Below the pieces are notes generated by a model. That model saw nothing but the letters and a program-made list of their open reading frames with translations, was not told the DNA's origin and ran no database searches. Below are positions 1-9,230 of a stretch of 64,000 nucleotides of DNA, piece after piece. The stretch comes from Streptococcus cristatus (GTDB lineage Bacteria > Bacillota > Bacilli > Lactobacillales > Streptococcaceae): positions 521,669 to 585,668 of the forward strand of contig NZ_RJPT01000001.1 of assembly GCF_003943515.1 (NCBI RefSeq), in the 5' to 3' direction. Position numbers and translations under genes: made by a program. The stretch's first letter is position 1, and each line of letters begins with the position of its first letter.

Positions 1-1
1 A

Positions 2-199
2 GCTGTGGCAGCTGCAGTCGGCAGTTATATCCATGTCAGCCTTTATAAGGCACTGGATAAAAACAAGGTTTTTGAAGGAACTCTACTTGGATTTGAAGAT
101 GATGTTTTGCTTATGGAATATATGGACAAAACACGCAAAAAAGAAGTTGAAATTCCATATAGTCTAGTGTCAAAAGCAAGATTGGCCGTTAAATTTTAA
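2..199 (+). CDS. rimP: Ribosome maturation factor RimP, C-terminal part (cut by window edge)
   Basis: Only the last ~65 codons are present; the reading frame is open to the window edge, so the GTG at 5 need not be the true start. The residues match the C-terminal SH3-like domain of RimP, which helps 30S subunit assembly, ending in an AVKF-type tail. It lies directly upstream of nusA, the usual order in Firmicutes. Identification rests on this short segment plus the context. Confidence 0.85.
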   Translation, partial: AVAAAVGSYIHVSLYKALDKNKVFEGTLLGFEDDVLLMEYMDKTRKKEVEIPYSLVSKARLAVKF

Positions 200-222
200 T
201 AACAAATCGCAATATTAATGAA

Positions 223-260
223 GAAAGGAATACTTTTGCTTCAGCAAAAGTTACATGAAG
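223..260 (+). promoter_or_regulatory. nusA ribosome binding site with hairpin between SD and start
   Basis: GAAAGGAA at 223-230 is the only Shine-Dalgarno-like stretch before nusA, but it is ~24-30 nt from either candidate ATG (255, 261). Between them lies a perfect 9-bp inverted repeat, ACTTTTGCT (232-240) and AGCAAAAGT (243-251), with a 2-nt loop. If folded, it leaves 4 nt (to ATG 255) or 10 nt (to ATG 261) of unpaired spacing, close to normal. That the hairpin acts as a spacer is inference. Confidence 0.55.
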
Positions 261-1496
261 ATGAGTAAAGAAATGCTAGAGGCCTTCCGTATTTTGGAAG
301 AGGACAAAGGTATTAAAAAAGAAGATATTATCGAAGCAGTGACAGAATCCCTTCGCTCTGCTTATCGTCGTCGCTACGGTCAGGCAGACAGCGCAGCCAT
401 TGAGTTTAATGAAAAAACAGGTGATTTCCATGTCTATACTGTCCGTGAAGTCGTGGACGAGGTCTTTGACAGCCGCTTGGAAATCAGTCTCAAGGACGCC
501 TTGGCTATCAGTTCTGCCTATGAGTTGGGAGATAAGATCAAGTTTGAAGAAGCGCCAGCTGAATTTGGCCGGGTAGCAGCTCAATCTGCCAAGCAGACCA
601 TCATGGAAAAGATGCGCAAACAAACTCGTGCCATCACATACAATACCTACAAAGAACATGAAAATGAAATCATGTCAGGAACAGTGGAGCGCTTTGATAA
701 TCGCTTTATCTATGTCAATCTTGGTAGCATCGAAGCGCAACTATCGAAGCAAGACCAGATTCCTGGTGAGGTCTTTGCCTCTCATGACCGCATCGAGGTA
801 TTTGTCTACAAAGTAGAAGACAATCCGCGTGGTGTCAATGTCTTCGTTAGCCGTAGTCATCCAGAAATGATCAAGCGCCTGATGGAGCAGGAAATTCCTG
901 AGGTTTACGACGGAACTGTTGAAATCATGAGCGTGTCTCGTGAAGCGGGCGATCGGACCAAGGTAGCGGTTCGCAGTCACAATCCAAACGTGGATGCGAT
1001 CGGAACCATCGTCGGACGTGGTGGTGCCAATATCAAGAAGATTACCAGCAAATTCCACCCAGCCAAATACGATACCAAAAGTGGCCGTATGATTCCGACT
1101 GAGGAAAATATCGATGTCATCGAATGGGTTGCCGATCCAGCAGAGTACATCTACAATGCCATTGCTCCAGCTGAGGTCGATCAAGTTATTTTCCATGCTG
1201 AAGACAATAAGCGAGCTTTGGTTGTTGTGCCAGATAATAAACTTTCTCTGGCTATCGGTCGTCGTGGTCAAAACGTTCGCTTGGCAGCTCATTTGACTGG
1301 CTTTAGAATTGATATCAAGTCAGCCAGCGAATTTGAAGCAATGGAAGCAGCCAACGAGCTTGGTGGATTTGGCCAAGATTACGTACCAGCCGAAGTAGAT
1401 GCTCCTTCAGCAGAATTTGAAGCGGAAGAGCTGAATGATACAGAAGTGGCAACTGAAATCGAACTCGAAGAAAGTGAAGCAGTAGCCACAGAATAA
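261..1496 (+). CDS. nusA: Transcription termination/antitermination factor NusA
   Basis: 411 aa. NusA binds RNA polymerase and controls pausing, termination and antitermination. Order: N-terminal RNAP-binding domain (~1-125), S1 domain (~135-200), two KH domains with GRGGANIKK (from ~252) and GRRGQNVR (from ~333), then a Glu-rich tail. I chose ATG 261 (MSKEMLEAF), the usual streptococcal N-terminus; an in-frame ATG lies 6 nt upstream at 255. It follows rimP and precedes ylxR with an 11-nt gap, as in other Firmicutes. Translation initiation looks unusual because of the hairpin described separately. Confidence 0.97.
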   Translation: MSKEMLEAFRILEEDKGIKKEDIIEAVTESLRSAYRRRYGQADSAAIEFNEKTGDFHVYTVREVVDEVFDSRLEISLKDALAISSAYELGDKIKFEEAPAEFGRVAAQSAKQTIMEKMRKQTRAITYNTYKEHENEIMSGTVERFDNRFIYVNLGSIEAQLSKQDQIPGEVFASHDRIEVFVYKVEDNPRGVNVFVSRSHPEMIKRLMEQEIPEVYDGTVEIMSVSREAGDRTKVAVRSHNPNVDAIGTIVGRGGANIKKITSKFHPAKYDTKSGRMIPTEENIDVIEWVADPAEYIYNAIAPAEVDQVIFHAEDNKRALVVVPDNKLSLAIGRRGQNVRLAAHLTGFRIDIKSASEFEAMEAANELGGFGQDYVPAEVDAPSAEFEAEELNDTEVATEIELEESEAVATE

Positions 1497-1507
1497 GGGA
1501 GGCAGAT

Positions 1508-1804
1508 ATGGCAAAAACAAGAAAAATCCCTTTAAGAAAATCAGTTGTATCAAATGAAGTGATTGACAAGCGTGATCTGTTGCGCATCGTCAAGAATAAA
1601 GAAGGTCAGGTCTTCATTGATCCGACAGGCAAGGCCAATGGGCGGGGCGCTTATATCAAGCTAGATAATGAAGAAGCTCAGCAAGCCAAGAAAAAACGGG
1701 TATTTAACCGTAGTTTCAGTATGGAAGTAGAAGAAAGCTTCTACGACGAGCTGATTGCCTATGTCGATCACAAGGTCAAGAGAAGAGAGTTGGGTCTTGA
1801 ATAA
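1508..1804 (+). CDS. ylxR: YlxR/RnpM family RNA-binding protein
   Basis: 98 aa, basic. The N-terminal IPLRKSVVSNEVIDKRDLLR region and the GRGAYIK motif (~49-55) are typical of YlxR (DUF448). In Bacillus the orthologue has been described as a modulator of RNase P (RnpM); a role in RNA metabolism here is by family. It starts 11 nt after nusA with SD GGGAGG and its last codons overlap the TTG start of ylxQ, so the two are translationally coupled. Confidence 0.9.
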   Translation: MAKTRKIPLRKSVVSNEVIDKRDLLRIVKNKEGQVFIDPTGKANGRGAYIKLDNEEAQQAKKKRVFNRSFSMEVEESFYDELIAYVDHKVKRRELGLE

Positions 1805-2096
1805 AGAAAAACTAGCAAACTTGCTGGGTTTGGCCCAGCGGGCTGGCCGCATCATTTCAGGAGAAGAATTGGTCGTTAAAGCCATCCAAGAAGGAAAGGT
1901 TCATCTGATCTTTCTAGCTGAGGATGCCGGACCAAATCTGACGAAAAAAATGACTGATAAAAGCCATTATTACAAGATAGAAGTGTCAACCGTGTTTTCA
2001 ACACTGGAATTAAGCACTGCGATTGGCAAAGCTCGTAAAGTAGCCGCCATCACAGATGCTGGTTTTACAAAGAAAATGAGGTCTCTTATGCAATAG
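1797..2096 (+). CDS. ylxQ: L7Ae/YlxQ-type RNA-binding protein
   Basis: 99 aa from a TTG start at 1797, overlapping the end of ylxR by 8 nt. The frame stays open upstream to an ATG at 1755, but the family begins with [17 protein letters not shown], which fits TTG 1797. L7Ae-fold proteins bind kink-turn [17 protein letters not shown] and the later LTKKMTDKS are the family blocks. Its cellular role is not well defined. It belongs to the nusA-infB operon. Confidence 0.88.
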   Translation: MNKEKLANLLGLAQRAGRIISGEELVVKAIQEGKVHLIFLAEDAGPNLTKKMTDKSHYYKIEVSTVFSTLELSTAIGKARKVAAITDAGFTKKMRSLMQ

Positions 2097-2112
2097 AAGA
2101 GGAGGACAAGAA

Positions 2113-4920
2113 TTGTCTAGAATTAGATTGTACGAAATCGCAAAAGAATTGGGGAAGGAAAGTAAAGAGGTAGTAGCTCGGGCTAAGGAATTAGGGCTAG
2201 AAGTCAAAAGCCATTCTTCCAGCGTAGAAGAAGAAGCAAGCCAGCGCATCAAGGCTAGCTTCGCGACTAAGACTAAAGAAGTTGCTAAGCCTCTTCCAGA
2301 AAAAGAGGTGAATTCCCAGCCAGCACCAAATAAAGTAGCTGAAAAACCAGCTGCTCCAGTCCAAAAAGAAGTGGCCCCTGTTAAAAAAGAAGAGCCAAAA
2401 GTTGTTGAAGCAGCGGCGGCTGAAGTTCCAGCCAAACCGGCTCCAGCGCGACCACAAAGTCGAAATTTTAAGGCAGAGCGTGAAGCACGTGCCAAGGAAC
2501 AAGCAGAGCGTCGTAAGCAGCAACAAAATCGGAAACCACAAAATTCTGACCAGAAGGAAAGTAATGAGCGTGATCGTCATGACCGCAAGGCCAACAATGA
2601 TCGCCAAGAGCGCCGCAATGACCGTCGTGATAATCGTGGTCAAGATGGCCGTCGGAATGGTCAGAATCATCAAGGATTTAACGGTCAGAACCGTCAACAG
2701 CCTCAAGGGCCGAAAATTGACTTTAAGGCTCGGGCAGCAGCTCTGAAAGCAGAGCAAAATGCGGAGTACGCACGTTCTAGTGAGGAGCGTTTCAAACAGG
2801 CTCAAGCAGTTAAAGAAGCGCAGGAACGCCAGAATAGACGAAAAGAGCCAGTCCAAGCAGAGACAACAACTGCTGAAGTATTTAAAGCTACTCCGGCTGA
2901 AACAGTCCAACCGGCTGCTCCTGCACCAGCACAAGCTGCGGTAGATACTCGTCGTAAAAAGCAAGCTCGACCAGATAAGAAGCGCGATGATTTTGATCGC
3001 GAAGAAGAAGGTCCAAGAAAACAACAAAAGAATCGAAATAGTCAAAATCAAGTGAGAAATCAAAGAAACAGTAACTGGAATAACAATAAGAAAAATAAAA
3101 AAGGAAAAGGTAACCAGAATCAGGTTCCAAAACCTGTTACAGAACGCAAGTTCCATGAGTTGCCAAGCGAATTCGAATACACAGATGGCATGACCGTTGC
3201 GGAAATCGCAAAACGGATCAAGCGCGAGCCAGCTGAAATCGTTAAGAAGCTCTTTATGATGGGCGTAATGGCAACGCAAAACCAATCTCTTGACGGTGAT
3301 ACTATTGAGCTCCTCATGGTGGATTACGGTATCGAAGCTAAGAAGAAGGTAGAAGTTGACACAGCTGATATTGAGCGCTTCTTTGTTGAAGAAGGCTACA
3401 TCAATCCAGATGAATTAGTAGAACGTCCGCCAGTTGTCACTATCATGGGACACGTTGATCATGGTAAAACAACCCTCTTGGATACTCTACGTAACTCTCG
3501 CGTTGCGACAGGTGAAGCAGGTGGTATCACTCAGCATATCGGTGCCTACCAGATTGAGGAAAATGGCAAGAAGATTACTTTCTTGGATACACCTGGACAC
3601 GCGGCCTTTACTTCGATGCGTGCGCGTGGTGCTTCTGTTACCGATATTACCATCTTGGTCGTAGCAGCTGATGACGGTGTTATGCCTCAGACTATTGAAG
3701 CGATCAACCACTCTAAAGCCGCTAATGTGCCAATTATTGTGGCCATCAACAAGATCGATAAGCCAGGTGCCAATCCTGAGCGCGTGATTGGTGAATTGGC
3801 TGAGCATGGTGTTATGTCAACTGCTTGGGGTGGAGATTCTGAGTTTGTTGAAATCTCTGCGAAATTCAACCAAAACATCGATGAGCTTTTGGAAACAGTT
3901 CTGCTTGTAGCAGAAATTCAAGAACTCAAGGCAGATCCGACTGTTCGCGCCATTGGTACCGTGATTGAAGCCCGTTTGGATAAAGGAAAAGGTGCAGTTG
4001 CAACACTTCTTGTCCAACAAGGTACGCTGAATGTTCAAGATCCAATCGTTGTCGGAAATACCTTCGGACGTGTCCGTGCTATGACCAATGACTTAGGTCG
4101 TCGTGTCAAAGTGGCAGGTCCATCTACGCCGGTTTCTATCACAGGTCTTAATGAAACTCCGATGGCAGGTGACCACTTTGCCGTCTATGAAGATGAAAAA
4201 GCTGCGCGTGCAGCTGGTGAAGAACGTGCTAAACGTGCCCTTCTTAAACAACGTCAAGCTACTCATCGTGTCAGTCTAGAAAATCTCTTTGATACCCTCA
4301 AAGCTGGTGAAGTGAAGTCTGTTAACGTCATTATCAAAGCCGACGTACAAGGTTCTGTAGAAGCCTTGGCTGCTTCCTTGCAGAAGATTGAAGTGGAAGG
4401 CGTTAAGATTACCATTGTCCACTCAGCGGTTGGTGCTATCAATGAATCCGATGTAACTTTGGCAGAAGCTTCAAATGCCTTTATCATTGGATTTAACGTT
4501 CGCCCTACACCGCAAGCTCGCCAGCAAGCAGAAGCTGATGATGTAGAAATCCGTCTTCACAGTATTATCTATAAGGTTATCGAAGAAATGGAAGATGCCA
4601 TGAAAGGAATGCTGGACCCAGAATACCAAGAAAAAATCATCGGGGAAGCCCTTATCCGCGAAACTTTCAAAGTTTCCAAGGTTGGTACTATCGGTGGATT
4701 CATGGTTATCAATGGTAAAGTTACCCGTGATTCTAAGGTTCGTGTCATCCGTGATGGCGTCGTAATTTACGATGGTCAGTTGGCTAGCTTGAAGCATTTC
4801 AAGGATGATGTGAAAGAAGTCACTAACGGCCGCGAAGGTGGTCTCATGATTGATGGTTACAATGATATCCAAGTGGATGATACGATTGAAGCCTATATCA
4901 TGGAAGAAATTAAGAAATAA
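2113..4920 (+). CDS. infB: Translation initiation factor IF-2
   Basis: 935 aa from a TTG start preceded by GGAGG (2101-2105). IF-2 is the GTPase that places initiator tRNA on the 30S subunit. The N-terminal IF2_N domain is followed by a long low-complexity linker rich in Lys, Glu, Gln, Asn and Arg (~60-345), then a second IF2_N segment and the G domain: GHVDHGKT (446-453), DTPGH (492-496), NKID (546-549). The C-terminal domains bind fMet-tRNA. The long charged linker is typical of streptococcal IF-2. Copy 1 of the repeated 3' element lies 120 nt downstream. Confidence 0.98.
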   Translation: MSRIRLYEIAKELGKESKEVVARAKELGLEVKSHSSSVEEEASQRIKASFATKTKEVAKPLPEKEVNSQPAPNKVAEKPAAPVQKEVAPVKKEEPKVVEAAAAEVPAKPAPARPQSRNFKAEREARAKEQAERRKQQQNRKPQNSDQKESNERDRHDRKANNDRQERRNDRRDNRGQDGRRNGQNHQGFNGQNRQQPQGPKIDFKARAAALKAEQNAEYARSSEERFKQAQAVKEAQERQNRRKEPVQAETTTAEVFKATPAETVQPAAPAPAQAAVDTRRKKQARPDKKRDDFDREEEGPRKQQKNRNSQNQVRNQRNSNWNNNKKNKKGKGNQNQVPKPVTERKFHELPSEFEYTDGMTVAEIAKRIKREPAEIVKKLFMMGVMATQNQSLDGDTIELLMVDYGIEAKKKVEVDTADIERFFVEEGYINPDELVERPPVVTIMGHVDHGKTTLLDTLRNSRVATGEAGGITQHIGAYQIEENGKKITFLDTPGHAAFTSMRARGASVTDITILVVAADDGVMPQTIEAINHSKAANVPIIVAINKIDKPGANPERVIGELAEHGVMSTAWGGDSEFVEISAKFNQNIDELLETVLLVAEIQELKADPTVRAIGTVIEARLDKGKGAVATLLVQQGTLNVQDPIVVGNTFGRVRAMTNDLGRRVKVAGPSTPVSITGLNETPMAGDHFAVYEDEKAARAAGEERAKRALLKQRQATHRVSLENLFDTLKAGEVKSVNVIIKADVQGSVEALAASLQKIEVEGVKITIVHSAVGAINESDVTLAEASNAFIIGFNVRPTPQARQQAEADDVEIRLHSIIYKVIEEMEDAMKGMLDPEYQEKIIGEALIRETFKVSKVGTIGGFMVINGKVTRDSKVRVIRDGVVIYDGQLASLKHFKDDVKEVTNGREGGLMIDGYNDIQVDDTIEAYIMEEIKK

Positions 4921-5040
4921 GAGAAATCCGTCGAGAACTTCCAGTGAAAAGCATATTGGGTGGAAGTCGATACTTCTATCCCAAGCACTTTTTTCGCAAA
5001 GAGTTTAGAGCAAATTTCATTCAACTAAAACTAAAAATAT

Positions 5041-5214
5041 GAGAGTGGGACAGAAATCGGTAATTCGTTAGAATTCGATTTCGTCGTCCCACCTCCGCAC
5101 AGTTGAGTAGGGCTGTAAAAGCTGATGAAATCAGCGTAATAGAGCCCACTCAACCACTGCGTCTTGCTCGATAATCCAAAGACAATTGAGAGGCTAGGAC
5201 TTTTGTCCCAGCCT
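5041..5214 (+). repeat. ~175-bp three-hairpin intergenic repeat, copy 1
   Basis: Between infB and rbfA. Nearly identical to elements at 21891, 51280 and, inverted, 59518. Predicted structure: (i) GTGGGAC...GTCCCAC stem (5045-5091) with inner GAAATCG/CGATTTC and AATTC/GAATT pairs; (ii) TTGAGT/ACTCAA stem enclosing GCTGATgaaATCAGC; (iii) a terminator-like hairpin GGCTAGGACttttGTCCCAGCC near the 3' end. The remaining intergenic DNA (4921-5040) shows no gene. Confidence 0.9.
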
Positions 5215-5249
5215 TATATTGCAGAAGAAAAAATTAGAAAGGAAATCCT

Positions 5250-5600
5250 ATGGCAAATCATTTTCGTACCGACCGTGTAGGGATGGAAATCAAGCGTGAA
5301 GTCAATGAGATTTTGCAAAAGAAAGTCCGTGATCCACGTGTCCAAGGTGTGACCATTACTGACGTTCAAATGCTGGGCGATCTGTCTATGGCCAAGGTCT
5401 ACTATAGCATCATGAGTGACCTGGCTTCGGATAATCAAAAGGCACAGCTGGGCTTGGAAAAGGCAACCGGTACTATAAAGCGTGAACTGGGCCGAAACCT
5501 CAAGATGTATAAGATTCCAGACTTGACCTTCGTCAAAGACGAGTCTATTGAGTACGGTAATAAGATTGATCAAATGTTACGCAATTTAGAAAAACATTAA
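5250..5600 (+). CDS. rbfA: 30S ribosome-binding factor RbfA
   Basis: 116 aa, the normal length. RbfA binds the 30S subunit and helps mature the 5' end of 16S rRNA, also in cold adaptation. The KH-like fold blocks [35 protein letters not shown] and [19 protein letters not shown] are clear. SD AGAAAGGAAAT lies before ATG 5250. It is last in the rimP-nusA-infB series but is separated from infB by the repeat element, which ends in a terminator-like hairpin. Confidence 0.96.
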   Translation: MANHFRTDRVGMEIKREVNEILQKKVRDPRVQGVTITDVQMLGDLSMAKVYYSIMSDLASDNQKAQLGLEKATGTIKRELGRNLKMYKIPDLTFVKDESIEYGNKIDQMLRNLEKH

Positions 5601-5605
5601 TGAAA

Positions 5606-5651
5606 AGAGTGAGATAGGGCAGTGTTTACGAGTCCTGTCTCATTTTTATTT
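5606..5651 (+). terminator. rbfA terminator
   Basis: TGAGATAGG (5606 on) pairs imperfectly with CCTGTCTCA before ATTTTTATTTTT, a plausible intrinsic terminator right after rbfA. Confidence 0.7.
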
Positions 5652-5686
5652 TTGAAAATACTTTTTAAAAGTTTTGAAAAAAGGTG

Positions 5687-5715
5687 TTGACAAGTGGAGA
5701 TTATCCTGTTATACT
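5687..5715 (+). promoter_or_regulatory. Promoter of tRNA-Leu
   Basis: Perfect -35 TTGACA (5687-5692), 17-bp spacer, -10 TATACT (5710-5715), 16 nt before the mature tRNA 5' end. Confidence 0.85.
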
Positions 5716-5731
5716 AGTAAAGTACTCGATC

Positions 5732-5817
5732 GCGGGGATGGCGGAATTGGCAGACGCGCAGGACTAAGGATCCTGTGACCGCTTTAGGTCGTGAGGGTTC
5801 AAGTCCCTCTCTCCGCA
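5732..5817 (+). tRNA. tRNA-Leu (anticodon AAG)
   Basis: The cloverleaf closes: acceptor GCGGGGA (5732-5738) with TCTCCGC (5810-5816, one G-U), anticodon stem CAGGA/TCCTG around loop CTAAGGA giving AAG, a long variable arm typical of Leu, and T-loop GGTTCAAGTCC. Discriminator A at 5817; CCA is not encoded. It reads CUU and, if A34 is deaminated or unmodified, other CUN codons. Confidence 0.95.
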
Positions 5818-5826
5818 TAGGATTAG

Positions 5827-5847
5827 CTGACTTCGGTCAGTTTTTTT
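5827..5847 (+). terminator. tRNA-Leu terminator
   Basis: CTGAC-TTCG-GTCAG followed by seven T: a compact tetraloop terminator immediately after the tRNA. Confidence 0.9.
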
Positions 5848-5929
5848 GTTTTCTCAAAGAACCCGAATTTAAAAATTACTTGGGAATTACCTAAAATTTC
5901 AGGAAAAACTAGCAATTTTAGTGAAAAAG

Positions 5930-5938
5930 TGATAAAAT
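5930..5938 (+). promoter_or_regulatory. Extended -10 promoter of fba
   Basis: TGATAAAAT (extended -10), no convincing -35, ~52 nt before the fba start. Confidence 0.55.
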
Positions 5939-5989
5939 AAACAATGTAAGTGGTTCATTCCACAAAAAATTAGAGGAGGCCTATTACAA

Positions 5990-6871
5990 ATGGCAATCGT
6001 TTCAGCAGAAAAATTTGTCCAAGCAGCTCGTGACAATGGTTATGCAGTTGGTGGATTTAACACAAATAACCTTGAGTGGACTCAAGCTATCTTGCGCGCA
6101 GCAGAAGCTAAAAAAGCACCAGTTTTGATCCAAACTTCAATGGGTGCTGCTAAATATATGGGTGGTTATAAAGTTGCTCGCAACTTGATCGCTAACCTTG
6201 TTGAATCAATGGGTATCACTGTACCAGTAGCGATCCACCTTGACCACGGTCACTACGAAGATGCACTTGAGTGTATCGAAGTTGGTTACACTTCAATCAT
6301 GTTTGACGGTTCACACCTTCCAGTTGAAGAAAACCTTAAATTGGCTAAAGACGTTGTTGAAAAAGCACACGCTAAAGGTATCTCAGTAGAAGCTGAAGTT
6401 GGTACTATCGGTGGTGAAGAAGACGGTATCATCGGTAAAGGTGAATTGGCTCCAATCGAAGACGCTAAAGCAATGGTTGCAACTGGTATTGACTTCTTGG
6501 CAGCTGGTATCGGTAACATCCACGGTCCTTACCCAGCAAACTGGGAAGGTCTTGATCTTGACCACTTGAAGAAATTGACAGAAGCTCTTCCAGGTTTCCC
6601 AATCGTATTGCACGGTGGTTCAGGTATTCCTGATGACCAAATCCAAGCAGCGATCAAACTTGGTGTTGCCAAAGTTAACGTTAACACTGAATGTCAAATC
6701 GCATTTGCTAACGCAACTCGTAAATTTGCTCGCGACTATGAAGCAAACGAAGCAGAATACGACAAGAAGAAACTCTTCGACCCACGTAAATTCTTGGCTG
6801 ACGGTGTCAAAGCTATCCAAGCATCTGTTGAAGAACGTATTGACGTCTTCGGTTCAGAAGGTAAAGCTTGA
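5990..6871 (+). CDS. fba: Class II fructose-1,6-bisphosphate aldolase
   Basis: 293 aa, full length. Cleaves fructose-1,6-bisphosphate to DHAP and glyceraldehyde-3-phosphate in glycolysis. Zn2+-enzyme signatures: HLDHGHYEDALECIEVGYTS (~80-100), GEEDG (~140), the IHGPY and VLHGGSGIP blocks (~176, ~204), and VNVNTEC near the C-terminus. SD GGAGG (5973-5977). Strongly biased codon use (CTT, GGT, GAA), as expected of a highly expressed gene. Monocistronic between its own promoter and a strong terminator. Confidence 0.98.
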   Translation: MAIVSAEKFVQAARDNGYAVGGFNTNNLEWTQAILRAAEAKKAPVLIQTSMGAAKYMGGYKVARNLIANLVESMGITVPVAIHLDHGHYEDALECIEVGYTSIMFDGSHLPVEENLKLAKDVVEKAHAKGISVEAEVGTIGGEEDGIIGKGELAPIEDAKAMVATGIDFLAAGIGNIHGPYPANWEGLDLDHLKKLTEALPGFPIVLHGGSGIPDDQIQAAIKLGVAKVNVNTECQIAFANATRKFARDYEANEAEYDKKKLFDPRKFLADGVKAIQASVEERIDVFGSEGKA

Positions 6872-6898
6872 GAAGTTTGTAAAAGCTTGATATAACAG

Positions 6899-6926
6899 GG
6901 TTTATCCACTTTGGATAAACCTTTTT
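6899..6926 (+). terminator. fba terminator
   Basis: GGTTTATCC (6899-6907), 5-nt loop, GGATAAACC (6913-6921), then TTTTTC. Confidence 0.9.
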
Positions 6927-6953
6927 CTTTGTTTTGCCACAAATTTGCCACAC

Positions 6954-7217
6954 TTATTTAGTTAACGAATCTAATACAGGAATAATGAGATCTTTTGTTT
7001 TTTGTGTAAGGTGCAAATAGATATCTCTAACACGACTTCCTCGTGTGTGCCCAACACGATCTTGAATTGCTTCGAGTGGAATTCCTTGCTCAGCTAAAAA
7101 GCTGATATGTGTGTGACGAAAAATGTGAGTTGAAATAGAATCATCATTAGTACGAGAGTTTGAGCGACGACGTTCAACATTTGCATTAGAATGATAGGAA
7201 TAGCTAGTACAAAAGCT
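6954..7217 (-). pseudogene. 3' remnant of a tyrosine integrase gene
   Basis: Reading leftwards, 87 codons are open from 7217 to a TAA at 6954, with no start codon context and a TGA just upstream (7218-7220). The product contains THIFRHTHISFLAEQGIP (catalytic Arg and His region), DRVGHTRGS, and RDIYLHLTQKTKD (catalytic Tyr), i.e. the C-terminal catalytic domain of a phage/ICE tyrosine recombinase. The N-terminal two thirds are gone. It sits 27 nt past the fba terminator and next to AT-rich foreign-looking DNA, so it marks one end of a decayed mobile element. Confidence 0.85.
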
Positions 7218-7260
7218 TCAAATATGTTAAAGATGGCATAAAAAATAGTAATTGAACATA

Positions 7261-7269
7261 TGGTATAAT
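7261..7269 (+). promoter_or_regulatory. Extended -10 promoter of the methyltransferase gene
   Basis: TGGTATAAT, giving a ~65-nt leader to the ATG at 7342; no clear -35. Confidence 0.55.
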
Positions 7270-7341
7270 AAAATGAAGTCAAGTGATGGCAACACATCTA
7301 ACTTAAATCGAAATAGTATAGAATTACGAGGAGATTATAAG

Positions 7342-8106
7342 ATGGACAATTATATAAAATTAAATGAAGATAGATGGAATAATGTAAAAAATAACTATAC
7401 TGAGCCATTGACACATGAAGAATTAGAAGAAGCCAGAAATAATCCAATTTCTGTTGCCTTAACTGTTGGGAAAAAAGTTCCGAAAGAATGGTTTGAAAAA
7501 GCCAACGGAAAAAAGATATTAGGGTTAGCTTGTGGTGGTGGTCAGCAGGGTCCCGTTTTTGCTGCAAAAGGTTATGATGTAACCATAATGGATTTTTCTA
7601 CATCACAATTACAAAGAGATGAGATGGTTGCTAAAAGAGAAGGCTTAAAAATCAACACAGTTCAAGGCGATATGACAAAACAATTTCCATTTGAAAATGA
7701 AACGTTTGATATTATTTTTAATCCGGTTTCAAATGTATATATAGAAGATTTAGAAAACATGTATAAAGAAGCCTCTCGAGTATTGAAAAAGGGCGGTTTG
7801 TTAATGATCGGATTTATGAACCCTTGGATATACATGTATGATGCTGACACTGTATGGGATAAACCCGATGAGGAATTACTTTTAAAGTTTTCACTACCTT
7901 TTAATTCAAAAGAGCTTGAAGAGGAAGGCAAGATAACCATCAATCCAGAATATGGATATGAATTTAGCCATACCTTAGAAACTCAGATTAGAGGACAACT
8001 TAAAAATGGTCTCGCTATGATAGATTTTTATGAATCGTGTGACAAAAGAAATCGATTATCACGTTATGGAAATGACTATATAGCTACACTCTGCATTAAA
8101 CTATAA
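7342..8106 (+). CDS. Class I SAM-dependent methyltransferase, mobile-element cargo
   Basis: 254 aa from ATG 7342 with SD GAGGAG 8 nt upstream. Motif I LGLACGGGQQGPVFA (~55-70), a later acidic DFSTSQ, GDMTKQFPF and NPVSNVYIEDL, and KKGGLLMIGF form a Rossmann-type SAM methyltransferase (Methyltransf_11-like). The substrate is unknown; small-molecule methylation is as likely as RNA. The gene is AT-rich compared with fba and lies between an integrase remnant and a frameshifted small gene, so it looks like surviving cargo of a lost element. Confidence 0.8.
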   Translation: MDNYIKLNEDRWNNVKNNYTEPLTHEELEEARNNPISVALTVGKKVPKEWFEKANGKKILGLACGGGQQGPVFAAKGYDVTIMDFSTSQLQRDEMVAKREGLKINTVQGDMTKQFPFENETFDIIFNPVSNVYIEDLENMYKEASRVLKKGGLLMIGFMNPWIYMYDADTVWDKPDEELLLKFSLPFNSKELEEEGKITINPEYGYEFSHTLETQIRGQLKNGLAMIDFYESCDKRNRLSRYGNDYIATLCIKL

Positions 8107-8211
8107 TATTATAGAATACACTTCAGGAGAATAGGCTGTTTTATTTTCCGTAAGGGTTAAAATCTAAATCCCAGTTTGTAGAAGTAAAACAATTAAATAA
8201 AATTAAAGAGA

Positions 8212-8246
8212 GGAAGTAAAAGCAAATTACCGATACTTCCTTTTTT
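8212..8246 (+). terminator. Methyltransferase terminator
   Basis: GGAAGTA (8212-8218) pairs with TACTTCC (8234-8240) before TTTTTT. Confidence 0.75.
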
Positions 8247-8280
8247 GGTGTCAAAAAATCAAAAATGGAAAGGAGAATTT

Positions 8281-8483
8281 ATGGAAGAACTCAAAATACA
8301 GATAAAAAAGGCATTAGCACAAAGAGAAAGATTGGAAAGAGCAGCTCTGAGGTTCTTATCCATTTTAATGAAAATACAACTGAAACAATGCAAGATAAAC
8401 TTACAAGAATAATGCTGAGGGAGCTTAGGAGAGAATCGGACGAAAAAAAAGATGATTTTGATGAAAAAGTCCTTGACAAGTAG
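8281..8483 (+). pseudogene. Frameshifted small mobile-element protein gene
   Basis: A good SD (AAAGGAGA) precedes ATG 8281, whose frame reads MEELKIQIKKALAQRERLER and then turns into unrelated residues. A second frame continues from ~8340 with SSEVLIHFNENTTETMQDKL and a charged helical tail to 8483. Joined by one frameshift near 8340 they would make a ~67-aa protein resembling the small ORFs of ICE/Tn elements; I cannot name the family. The following 8484-8575 holds no convincing gene. Confidence 0.5.
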
Positions 8484-8575
8484 CGACAGGAAAAACAGCG
8501 AAGTCTATTCTAATTTCATGTGGTGCAAGGCTTACATAATATAGGAAACATAAACGAATAATCAGGCTATAGATA

Positions 8576-8602
8576 GAAAATCTCGCTCCGGCGGGATTTT
8601 TC
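8576..8602. terminator. Bidirectional terminator ending the mobile remnant
   Basis: GAAAATCTCGC-TCCG-GCGGGATTTTTC: stem with T tracts on both strands. Confidence 0.75.
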
Positions 8603-8646
8603 TTGTATAATGAATCTAGAAAGTAGCTGATGGAGGTAAAGAAAGG

Positions 8647-9003
8647 GTGAAATACAAGGAAAAAATGTTTAGTGCTATTATTGATCGGCCGGTCGGTTTT
8701 GAAGATTCTTTTGGGAATGTTTATCCGATTAATTATGGTTATATCCCTGAGATGATGGGTGGAGATGGCGAAGAGCAGGATGTGTATATTATTTCCCATG
8801 ACCCGCAGCAGCCTCTGGAAAATTTTACAGGAAAGTTGGTTGCTATCATTCATCGGCGTGATGATATAGAAGACAAGTGGATCTTGGTTCCTGTTAATGA
8901 GGAGATTAATAAAACTTTGATAGCGGAGCAAACTCATTTTATGGAGCAGTATTTTGATTCTTGGATTGAGATGGTGGAAGAGAGCAATGATTCAAGGCCC
9001 TAA
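8647..9003 (+). CDS. Inorganic pyrophosphatase-like protein
   Basis: 118 aa from GTG 8647 (SD AAAGAAAGG). IIDRPVGFEDSFGNVYPINYGYIPE and GDGEEQDVYI match the core of soluble family I pyrophosphatases, with the PxNYGxIPxT-like block and the D(x)xD(V) metal ligands. It is much shorter than classical Ppa (~175 aa), so activity on PPi is uncertain. A TATAAT box (8606-8611) overlaps the end of the preceding terminator and probably drives the gene. Confidence 0.75.
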   Translation: MKYKEKMFSAIIDRPVGFEDSFGNVYPINYGYIPEMMGGDGEEQDVYIISHDPQQPLENFTGKLVAIIHRRDDIEDKWILVPVNEEINKTLIAEQTHFMEQYFDSWIEMVEESNDSRP

Positions 9004-9133
9004 AATCCCTGATAAAGAGCAGAAATCATTTCTTGTTAGCGCTGTTCGAACTGATTTAGCTTAATAATGAAAGTCTATATCCGATTGAGCTTTCCTCAAT
9101 ATCGGATCAAATTGCAAGATCATAAGTCACGAA

Positions 9134-9181
9134 AAAAATCGCATGGATGAATCTGAAATGATTTGTCCATACGATTTTTAT
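9134..9181. terminator. Bidirectional terminator between convergent genes
   Basis: AAAAAATCGCATGGA (9134 on) pairs with TCCATACGATTTTT (9168-9181). A second hairpin, TATCCGATTGAG/CTCAATATCGGA, lies just upstream at ~9072-9101. Confidence 0.8.
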
Positions 9182-9230
9182 ATTTAAGAGGCTATCGTAA
9201 GCAAAGGTTTATCTAGCAGACGAGAAATGC

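Noticed and set aside
2197..3285. Long open frame (362 codons) antisense to infB
   Set aside because: It is the shadow of the Glu/Lys/Ala-rich linker of IF-2; no SD, family match or own promoter.
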